From the NCBI GenBank assembly GCA_945787925.1, contig CALZJY010000092.1:1-7454 (forward strand): a stretch of DNA of 7,454 nucleotides. Reading direction: 5' to 3'. This document shows positions 1 through 5,470 of the stretch, piece after piece. The translations under genes and the position numbers were made by a program. Within the stretch, counting starts at the first letter, position 1, and every line of letters starts with the position of its first letter. Source of the DNA: an uncultured Anaerosporobacter sp. Its GTDB lineage: Bacteria > Bacillota > Clostridia > Lachnospirales > Lachnospiraceae. A model generated the notes under the pieces. That model saw only the letters and a list, made by a program, of their open reading frames with translations, had not been told where the DNA came from and made no database searches.

Positions 1-970
1 AAGATTAGATTCCAAGGGCATGATCGTTGATATCTGGAAAGAAGCAACTGAAATTGTAGAAGATCTTCCAAGTGAAAGAAAATACAAATTCAAAGCTGGT
101 GTTAACATCATGTTCGGTTGTAACAACTTCTGTACGTACTGTATCGTACCTTATGTACGTGGTCGTGAAAGAAGTCGTGAACCAAAAGATATCATCCGCG
201 AAATCGAAGATTTAGTAGCAGATGGTGTTGTAGAAGTCATGCTTCTAGGACAAAACGTAAACTCTTACGGAAAAGGCCTTGAAAGCAAAACAACATTTGC
301 TGAATTATTAGCAATGATTGAAAAAATCGAAGGATTACAAAGAATCCGTTTCATGACTCCACATCCAAAGGATTTCTCTGACGATGTAATCGAAGTTATG
401 AAAAACTCTAAGAAAATCTGCCGTCAAGTACATTTACCAGTACAATCCGGTAGCACAGAAGTGTTAAGAAAGATGAATCGTCACTATACGAAAGAATCTT
501 ATCTTGATTTAGTAGCACGTGTTAAGGCAGCTATGCCAGACGTTGCGCTTACAACAGATATCATCGTTGGTTTCCCTGGTGAAACAGAAGAAGATTTCCA
601 AGATACATTAGATGTAGTTAGAACTGTTGGTTATGCAAACAGCTTCAACTTCATTTACTCTAAACGTACAGGAACTCCTGCAGCAGTGATGGAAAATCAA
701 GTACCAGAGGATGTAATTAAAGATCGTTTTAATCGTCTTCTTGATGCAGTACATGAAACTGCAGCGAAACAAAGTGATACATTAGAAGGCAAGACTATGG
801 ATGTATTAGTTGAGTCTGTAAACGACCATGAAGAAGGTTTCGTATCAGGTCGCTTAAGCAACAATACATTAGTACACTTTAAAGGTTCCGAAGATTTAAT
901 CGGTACGATTGTAGATGTTCACTTAAAAGAAGCCAAAGGCTTCTACTACATTGGTGAGTTAGCTCAATAA
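1..970 (+). CDS. miaB: tRNA-2-methylthio-N6-dimethylallyladenosine synthase MiaB, 5'-truncated by window edge
   Basis: MiaB is a cytoplasmic radical-SAM enzyme that adds a methylthio group to N6-isopentenyladenosine at position 37 of tRNAs reading UNN codons. The frame is open from base 2 (residues R-L-D-S-K-G precede the first internal Met at 20), so the real start and the amino-terminal UPF0004 domain with the three auxiliary-cluster cysteines lie upstream. Visible, counted from that internal Met, are the radical-SAM motif CNNFCTYC (Cys34, Cys38, Cys41), followed by the family signature IVPYVRGRERSR, the LLGQNVNSYG strand, and the HLPVQSGS segment. The last 60 or so residues (about 254-316) form the tRNA-binding TRAM domain. 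The VRGRERSR signature favours MiaB over the related MtaB and RimO. Clostridial miaB often precedes mutS; here an intergenic RNA-like region and glgB follow. A hairpin terminator follows the stop. Confidence 0.95.
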   Translation, partial: RLDSKGMIVDIWKEATEIVEDLPSERKYKFKAGVNIMFGCNNFCTYCIVPYVRGRERSREPKDIIREIEDLVADGVVEVMLLGQNVNSYGKGLESKTTFAELLAMIEKIEGLQRIRFMTPHPKDFSDDVIEVMKNSKKICRQVHLPVQSGSTEVLRKMNRHYTKESYLDLVARVKAAMPDVALTTDIIVGFPGETEEDFQDTLDVVRTVGYANSFNFIYSKRTGTPAAVMENQVPEDVIKDRFNRLLDAVHETAAKQSDTLEGKTMDVLVESVNDHEEGFVSGRLSNNTLVHFKGSEDLIGTIVDVHLKEAKGFYYIGELAQ

Positions 971-979
971 TGCCAATAT

Positions 980-1012
980 CCGGAATGTGTTTTTACCTAG
1001 CACTCCGGTTTT
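980..1012 (+). terminator. Intrinsic terminator of miaB
   Basis: The arms at 980-988 and 1000-1008 pair over nine positions (CCGGA with TCCGG, one A-C mismatch, then T-A, G-C and T-G), with an 11-base loop and four T residues directly after. It starts 9 bases past the miaB stop. The T-run is short, so termination may be partial. Confidence 0.65.
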
Positions 1013-1020
1013 ACTATAAA
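992..1020 (+). promoter_or_regulatory. Candidate sigma-A promoter for the intergenic RNA
   Basis: TTTACC at 992-997 and TATAAA at 1015-1020 are separated by exactly 17 bases, which is the standard spacing. Transcription would start near 1026-1028, about ten bases before the first stem of the structured segment. The -35 element lies in the loop of the miaB terminator. Each hexamer is one or two bases from consensus. The call rests on spacing and on its fit with the RNA structure. Confidence 0.5.
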
Positions 1021-1026
1021 ACATTC

Positions 1027-1270
1027 ATAAAAATAACAGAGTGTATGCGATGGTAAGCTTGAACTAGGATGAGGTTAGTCCTGCAAGCTTATGCAACCTC
1101 TGTCGGTGAATCGGTTCCATTAATGATATCATATCATCGGATGATAAGGTAATGAGGTCATCCGACCCTTATCCAACTTGGTTAACCTGCCATGTGATAA
1201 GGGTTGTACATAGTTTTGAAATATCGAATTAGGAAAGGCGCTTGCGGAAATGACTGCAGGCGCCTTTCTC
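1027..1270 (+). ncRNA. Putative structured non-coding RNA between miaB and glgB, family not recognised
   Basis: No credible protein is encoded here, but the segment folds extensively by hand. Hairpin A pairs 1036-1041 with 1098-1103, 1043-1044 with 1096-1097, 1046-1048 with 1093-1095, 1054-1061 with 1084-1091 (eight Watson-Crick pairs) and 1066-1070 with 1078-1082. Hairpin B pairs 1137-1144 with 1158-1165. Hairpin C pairs 1165-1173 with 1196-1204 (nine pairs; 1165 is shared with B) and continues through 1176-1181 with 1190-1195, with one T-T mismatch. Apical loops of A (1072-1077, AGGTTA) and C (1183-1188, TAACCT) are perfectly complementary. A promoter sits just upstream, and a 13-bp hairpin at 1233-1268 closes the 3' end. 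The 5' and 3' ends do not pair with each other, which argues against 6S RNA. It could be an independent RNA (the raiA-type RNA of Clostridia is one candidate of similar size) or a long leader of glgB. I cannot assign a family from memory. Confidence 0.55.
1233..1270 (+). terminator. Terminal hairpin of the intergenic RNA
   Basis: The arms 1233-1245 and 1256-1268 pair over 13 positions with a single T-G wobble, around a 10-base loop, and have a GGCGC/GCGCC core. The T-rich part (CCTTTCTCT) lies partly inside the 3' arm instead of forming a clean T-tract after it. Termination is therefore likely but may be incomplete, leaving possible read-through into glgB. Confidence 0.6.
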
Positions 1271-1303
1271 TATGGGGAATCTGAAAATGTCACATCATAT
1301 AAC

Positions 1304-1332
1304 TGGAAATTTTTGCGTGTTTCTAGTATAAT
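1304..1332 (+). promoter_or_regulatory. Promoter of glgB
   Basis: A perfect TATAAT at 1327-1332 is preceded at 17 bases by a weak TGGAAA (1304-1309, four of six matches). It lies after the terminal hairpin of the upstream RNA and 35 bases before the glgB start, so glgB can be transcribed on its own. Confidence 0.6.
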
Positions 1333-1367
1333 AGTAAGCGGCAGGATGCTTAAATAGGAGGAGAGTT

Positions 1368-3152
1368 ATGGACGTTAAGGGATTTTATCAAGGGCAGATT
1401 TTTGATGCATATGAGTATTTAGGTGCACATGTGACAGAAAAAGGCGTTCTATTTCGGACTTTCGCACCCCATGCAGTTCGGATTGCATTAATCGGTGATT
1501 TTAATAATTGGCAAGAGTATGAAATGGGGCGTATCTATGACGGTAATTTTTTTGAGTATTACGTAGAGGGCGCAACGGAAGGAATGCTTTATAAATATCG
1601 TATTTACCAGCAAGATGGGCGGGCAGTGGATCATTGTGATCCATATGGCTTTGGAATGGAGCTCCGTCCGAATAGTGCCTCCGTGGTTCGGGACTTATCC
1701 GCATATCAATTTCAGGATTTGGAATGGATGAACAAACGAACGGATTGCAAACAAAAACCACTGAATATTTATGAACTACACTTTGGTTCATGGAAGAAAA
1801 AGAACGTACATAATTCACAATGGCTTTCTTATAAGGAGGTTGGGCATTTGCTCATTCCTTATCTTAAAAAGAATGGATACAATTACATAGAGATTATGCC
1901 ATTAAATGAGCATCCGTGTGATGAGTCGTGGGGATATCAAAGTACCGGATTCTATAGTCCGACTTCGAGATATGGCTCCGCAACCGAATTGATGGAGTTT
2001 ATTGATCTGTGTCATCAGAATGATATTGGTGTGCTTACTGATTTCGTGCCCGTGCATTTTGCAGTGGATGAGTATGCGCTTGCCAATTACGATGGTACGG
2101 CATTATATGAATATCCAAATACGGATGTGGGAATGAGTGAATGGGGAAGTTGTAATTTCATGCATTCTCGTGGAGAGGTAAGGACGTTCTTGCAATCTGC
2201 CGCACGTTATTGGCTAAAAGAATATCATTTTGATGGAATTCGTATGGATGCAATCAGTAACATTATTTATTGGCAGGGCAATCCAAACCGAGGCGTAAAT
2301 AAGAATGCCGTCGAATTTATCAAGTATATGAATCAAGGCCTAAAGCAGCAGTTTCCAACCGCAATCTTAAGTGCCGAAGACTGCACGACCTATCCAAAGG
2401 TAACGAAGCCTGTGGAAGATGGTGGGCTTGGATTTGATTATAAATGGGATATGGGGTGGATGAATGATACGCTGAATTATTTTAGAACCCATCCATATGA
2501 CCGAATGCGTGACTATCATAAGTTAACGTTTTCTATGATGTATTACTATAGCGAGGACTTTCTTCTGCCGCTGTCTCATGATGAGGTAGTGCATGGAAAG
2601 GCAACGATCGTGCAGAAGATGAATGGAGATTATGAGGGTAAGTTCCCTCAGGCAAGAGCCTTATATTTGTATATGTTTACTCATCCAGGAAAGAAGTTAA
2701 ACTTCATGGGGAATGAATTAGGACAATTACGGGAATGGGATGAGAAGAGGGCCCAAGACTGGGAACTTCTTGACTATCCGATTCATGAACAGTTCCATCG
2801 CTATATGATGGACTTGAATAAATTGTATTTGGAGACGCCTGCCCTATATGAGTGGGATTACAAGCCAGAAGGCTTTCAATGGGTAGATTGTAATTTGGAG
2901 GAAAAATGCGTATATGCATTTGAACGAAGGACCAAAGATATGAGAGTGCTTTGTATCTTTAATTTTTCAGATCATATCCAGGAGTATCGCAAAGAGAAGC
3001 TTCCTGAAGTAAGGAAAATCAAGTTGTTACTTTGTAGTGATATGGAGAAATACGGAGGTTTCCATAAATACAGCAGACGAATGACGAAGCTAACCGGTGA
3101 GTTCGTTATATCGTTACAGCCATTTACAGGTATGATTTATTTGTTGGATTAA
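1368..3152 (+). CDS. glgB: 1,4-alpha-glucan (glycogen) branching enzyme, GH13
   Basis: The enzyme cuts an alpha-1,4 glucan chain and re-joins it as an alpha-1,6 branch during cytoplasmic glycogen synthesis. The start is fixed by AGGAGG at 1356-1361, six bases before the ATG. An N-terminal CBM48-like beta domain (about 15-105; APHAVRIALIGDFNNW) is followed by the GH13 barrel: IYELHFGSW at 134-142, YIEIMPLNEHP with WGYQSTGFYSPTSRYG (173-203), region I DFVPVHF (225-231), region II DGIRMDA with nucleophile Asp294, region III SAED with acid/base Glu337, and region IV LSHDEVVHGK with Asp405. A C-terminal beta domain ends at 594 residues, at the short end for the family because only one N-terminal module is present. 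All catalytic residues are intact. Region I has Val229 where VPGHF is usual. No glgC, glgA or glgP is adjacent, so it works with genes elsewhere. It probably shares a transcript with the amidohydrolase gene that follows. Confidence 0.93.
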   Translation: MDVKGFYQGQIFDAYEYLGAHVTEKGVLFRTFAPHAVRIALIGDFNNWQEYEMGRIYDGNFFEYYVEGATEGMLYKYRIYQQDGRAVDHCDPYGFGMELRPNSASVVRDLSAYQFQDLEWMNKRTDCKQKPLNIYELHFGSWKKKNVHNSQWLSYKEVGHLLIPYLKKNGYNYIEIMPLNEHPCDESWGYQSTGFYSPTSRYGSATELMEFIDLCHQNDIGVLTDFVPVHFAVDEYALANYDGTALYEYPNTDVGMSEWGSCNFMHSRGEVRTFLQSAARYWLKEYHFDGIRMDAISNIIYWQGNPNRGVNKNAVEFIKYMNQGLKQQFPTAILSAEDCTTYPKVTKPVEDGGLGFDYKWDMGWMNDTLNYFRTHPYDRMRDYHKLTFSMMYYYSEDFLLPLSHDEVVHGKATIVQKMNGDYEGKFPQARALYLYMFTHPGKKLNFMGNELGQLREWDEKRAQDWELLDYPIHEQFHRYMMDLNKLYLETPALYEWDYKPEGFQWVDCNLEEKCVYAFERRTKDMRVLCIFNFSDHIQEYRKEKLPEVRKIKLLLCSDMEKYGGFHKYSRRMTKLTGEFVISLQPFTGMIYLLD

Positions 3153-3163
3153 TGGAAAAGCAT

Positions 3164-3169
3164 AGGAGG
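3164..3169 (+). promoter_or_regulatory. Ribosome binding site that sets the amidohydrolase start
   Basis: A perfect AGGAGG sits six bases before the ATG at 3176. The earlier in-frame ATG at 3152 overlaps the glgB stop but has no Shine-Dalgarno sequence ahead of it and would add eight basic residues before the conserved beta strand. The start at 3176 is therefore preferred. Confidence 0.85.
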
Positions 3170-3175
3170 AGAAGT

Positions 3176-3997
3176 ATGGTTATAGATGGACATGCTCATG
3201 CGTGCGGACAATTTTTGACATGTGAAGGACTCGAGCGCTATTTGATGGAACACAAGATTGACCGAGTAGTTTTATGCGGAGGAGAGGCAGAGAGTACGAA
3301 GAATTATCACTATCCGATGTTGTCGAATGTATTTTGGGGACAGGGGCTAGCATATGCCATGAATCGTGTAATTCAAAGGATGTCAAAGAAGTCAGACATG
3401 GTGTCTCATATGAAAGAAGAAAATATGATGGTATATGCCATGGCACGAAAGTTGCCAGATCGAATCAGCAATGCATACTGGATTAATCCGGAGGACCCAG
3501 AGGCGATACGGGCAATGGAAGACTTTTATAATCATTATGGATTTTGTATGGTGAAGTTACATCAGTGCTGGAGCACGTTTATGGTGGATAGTGCGGTCTG
3601 CAACGAGATTTATAAATGGGCGGCGGCAAGAAAATTACCAGTATTCATACATTTACTAAACAAAGGTCAAGTAAAGCGATTTGTTGAGGTTGCAAATCAA
3701 AATAGGAAGACGACGTTTATCGTTGCCCATATGATAGGTGCGAAATATATGCGAGGCAAGTTAAAGTATAATAACGTGTACTTTGATTTATCTGCACCAC
3801 AGTTATATTCGAAACGGACGATGCGAAGTGCATTGCGTTATTATGGTGCCTCTAGATTAGTATTAGGAAGCGATACACCTTATGGAAGAGATAACGTAGA
3901 CCGTGTACGGAAGCGTCTGAAAAAAATGAAGCTTTCCAAAGCAAAGACCGGTCAAATCTTAGGCGACAATATGAAGTGGCTATTAAAGCTAAAATAA
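3176..3997 (+). CDS. Metal-dependent hydrolase of the amidohydrolase-2 family
   Basis: A 273-residue TIM-barrel hydrolase, probably cytoplasmic, with no signal peptide. From the start at 3176 the protein opens with MVIDGHAHACG, giving the metal-binding HxH pair His6 and His8 at the end of strand 1. Further likely ligands follow in family order: MVKLH around Lys127, IHLL at His159, VAHM at His185, and VLGSDTPYG with Asp233. This pattern fits Amidohydro_2 (ACMSD/TIM-barrel) proteins better than TatD nucleases. The substrate cannot be told from sequence; known relatives include decarboxylases and hydrolases of small molecules. The gene begins 23 bases after the glgB stop, so the two are probably co-transcribed, but no known pathway joins them. 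An alternative ATG at 3152 would give 281 residues. No convincing terminator follows the stop. Confidence 0.8.
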   Translation: MVIDGHAHACGQFLTCEGLERYLMEHKIDRVVLCGGEAESTKNYHYPMLSNVFWGQGLAYAMNRVIQRMSKKSDMVSHMKEENMMVYAMARKLPDRISNAYWINPEDPEAIRAMEDFYNHYGFCMVKLHQCWSTFMVDSAVCNEIYKWAAARKLPVFIHLLNKGQVKRFVEVANQNRKTTFIVAHMIGAKYMRGKLKYNNVYFDLSAPQLYSKRTMRSALRYYGASRLVLGSDTPYGRDNVDRVRKRLKKMKLSKAKTGQILGDNMKWLLKLK

Positions 3998-4016
3998 AAA
4001 GATTTACAGGAATTCC

Positions 4017-4045
4017 TTTGCATTCGTGCAGTATGTTGATATAAT
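4017..4045 (+). promoter_or_regulatory. Promoter of the 175-residue protein gene
   Basis: A perfect TATAAT at 4040-4045 is preceded at 17 bases by TTTGCA (4017-4022, four of six matches). The start of transcription would be near 4052, which leaves a leader of about 34 bases containing AAGGAGG at 4071-4077. It lies in the gap between the two genes, where no coding constraint explains it. Confidence 0.6.
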
Positions 4046-4085
4046 AAAGGCACAATTTGTTTGGAGCACGAAGGAGGAGAATCTT

Positions 4086-4613
4086 ATGGCAACATTTGTG
4101 TCGCATAAGGGGAGCTGGGGGGATCGTTATCTAATCGAACAGCCAGCAAATAAACGTGTGATTACATGTAGCAATTGTACGAAGTACTGCGAGGATGGTT
4201 CTTGTACGGTACAGCCGATTGCAATTTCAGAAGTGGGATATAACTACTGGAGACATTGTAAGCAGTTTGTATTAGCGGAGCACAGCATTACGGAAGAACG
4301 ATTTGCTTATGTAAAGAGAATCAAAGGAATCAAGGCAATTGAGAATGGATATTCCTTTGAGCATCAAATCAACTTACCTTCCACTAAGAAAGGAGTGGCA
4401 GCAGGAAGTAGCATTCCAGAGCCGGTTCGCATAAAGATGGGGGATAAGGTTACAATAAGAGAGATGGCCACAGGCAAGGTTAGCAATTACAAGATGGTAA
4501 AAGGACTGACGAGCAAGCCACCAGTAATGGTACAGCAATGTCTTGGCAAGAAAAGGCACGATATCATTGAACTCAATGGTGTGAAATATAGAATTATGGC
4601 AGTAAATAGCTAG
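4086..4613 (+). CDS. Hypothetical protein with N-terminal cysteine cluster and GreA/GreB-C-like tail
   Basis: The start at 4086 is set by AAGGAGG at 4071-4077, eight bases upstream; an in-frame ATG at 4026 lies within the promoter and is rejected. The 175 residues have no signal peptide or membrane segment. Residues 28-40 (CSNCTKYCEDGSC) hold four cysteines spaced C-x2-C-x3-C-x4-C, with His57-Cys58 nearby, suggesting a zinc or iron-sulfur site. Residues about 113-175 (PVRIKMGDKVTIREMATG through LGKK to NGVKYRIMAVNS) resemble by eye the FKBP-like C-terminal domain of GreA/GreB/Rnk, which contacts RNA polymerase; this is a weak, unaided comparison. The coiled-coil that acts in the polymerase secondary channel is absent, so it would not be a cleavage factor. 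The gene is a single unit with its own promoter and strong terminator. I do not recognise it as a named family. Confidence 0.75.
   Translation: MATFVSHKGSWGDRYLIEQPANKRVITCSNCTKYCEDGSCTVQPIAISEVGYNYWRHCKQFVLAEHSITEERFAYVKRIKGIKAIENGYSFEHQINLPSTKKGVAAGSSIPEPVRIKMGDKVTIREMATGKVSNYKMVKGLTSKPPVMVQQCLGKKRHDIIELNGVKYRIMAVNS
4567..4594 (+). promoter_or_regulatory. Weak candidate promoter for the glycosylase-msrAB operon
   Basis: TTGAAC (4567-4572) and TAGAAT (4589-4594) are 16 bases apart, inside the end of the preceding coding sequence. Transcription would start near 4601, so the strong hairpin at 4620-4648 would become part of the operon leader. AT-rich coding DNA gives such matches by chance, so this is tentative. 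Confidence 0.25.
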
Positions 4614-4619
4614 GAATAG

Positions 4620-4654
4620 GGCCTTATGACAGTCTAAGTCATAAGGCCTTTTTT
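4620..4654 (+). terminator. Strong intrinsic terminator
   Basis: The arms 4620-4630 (GGCCTTATGAC) and 4638-4648 pair perfectly over 11 bases around a seven-base loop (AGTCTAA), followed by six T residues at 4649-4654. It begins seven bases after the stop of the 175-residue protein gene. The next gene's ribosome binding site begins at the very next base. Confidence 0.93.
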
Positions 4655-4666
4655 AGGGAGAAACTT

Positions 4667-5440
4667 ATGAAAGAAACAAACATTAAGCGTAGCGTTACCG
4701 TAGGAGAGTTTGAAACAGCGATTCGAGCGTTACCAGAAAAGAAAAAATATACGAGGGAAGATCTATTGATTCCACCGTTTTTATTGGAGGAAGAGAATTC
4801 GATTTCCATTTATTATGCGCCTCACAATGAGTATATCAATCCGGAGGCAAAAGTGTTTATTATAGGAATCACGCCTGGATTTGAACAGATGGGAACAGCG
4901 CTTGCGGCTGCAAAGAAAGGGTTTGAAGAAGGAAAGACGATCGAAGAGATCCAATATGCATGCAAGGTGGCAGCAAGGTTTTCCGGAACGCTTCGCAAGA
5001 ATATCATCTATCAGTTAGGACAGATCGGATTGCCAGAGGTACTAGGAATCGAAAGTGCGGAACAGTTGTTTGCAGAACGGGACGACTTGCTTCATACGAT
5101 TTCCTTGATTCCGTATTCGGTATTTGTGAAAGGAAAGAATTATACAGGGCATACGCCAAAATTGATAAAGAGCCCGTTTTTGATGAAGTATGTATATGAA
5201 AACTTCTTATGGGATTATGAGCAGTTACACTCCCCAGAACAAGTCATTTTGATTCCGCTTGGAAAAGCGGTGGAAGAAGTGTTATTCCATCTAGCGGACG
5301 AAGGAAAAATCAAAAGAGAACAGATTCTGTGTGGGTTTCCACATCCATCGGGGGCGAATGTCAATCGATTGAAAGAGCTTGAAAAAAATAAGGAATCCAT
5401 GCGAAACTTTTTAACTGCTTTTGGAAAGGATAATGGTTGA
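4667..5440 (+). CDS. Uracil-DNA glycosylase superfamily protein
   Basis: A 257-residue cytoplasmic protein. Residues 62-72 (KVFIIGITPGF) form a hydrophobic strand ending in GITPG, placed like motif A of the uracil-DNA-glycosylase fold (GINPG in MUG, GEAPG in family 4). Residues 193-198 (VILIPL) and PHPSGANVNR at 225-234 match the second strand and the HPS loop that enters the DNA groove. These two motifs, with about 155 residues between them, support the superfamily. The usual catalytic Asn or Glu of motif A is Thr69, so glycosylase activity is not assured and the substrate is unknown. The start at 4667 has AGGGAG at 4655-4660. The gene follows a strong terminator with no room for a promoter after it, and its stop is 30 bases before msrAB, so the two probably form an operon. 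Confidence 0.65.
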   Translation: MKETNIKRSVTVGEFETAIRALPEKKKYTREDLLIPPFLLEEENSISIYYAPHNEYINPEAKVFIIGITPGFEQMGTALAAAKKGFEEGKTIEEIQYACKVAARFSGTLRKNIIYQLGQIGLPEVLGIESAEQLFAERDDLLHTISLIPYSVFVKGKNYTGHTPKLIKSPFLMKYVYENFLWDYEQLHSPEQVILIPLGKAVEEVLFHLADEGKIKREQILCGFPHPSGANVNRLKELEKNKESMRNFLTAFGKDNG

Positions 5441-5470
5441 TAAAAACATTTTCGGAAAGGAAGCAGGAAC

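Noticed and set aside
1027..1270. 6S RNA, tmRNA or RNase P RNA
   Set aside because: The 5' and 3' ends do not pair as in 6S RNA, there is no tRNA-like end as in tmRNA, and the conserved RNase P blocks are absent.
1250..1357. Small + strand ORF of 35 codons between the intergenic RNA and glgB
   Set aside because: It starts within the terminal hairpin, runs through the glgB promoter and lacks a good ribosome binding site. The encoded peptide shows no recognisable feature.
3152..3175. Upstream ATG overlapping the glgB stop as the amidohydrolase start
   Set aside because: There is no ribosome binding site before it, while the ATG at 3176 has a perfect AGGAGG six bases upstream and begins the conserved domain directly.
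4008..4017. AGGAATTCCT palindrome after the amidohydrolase gene as a terminator
   Set aside because: It has no loop and no following T-run, so it cannot act as an intrinsic terminator; it is a short chance palindrome next to the following promoter.
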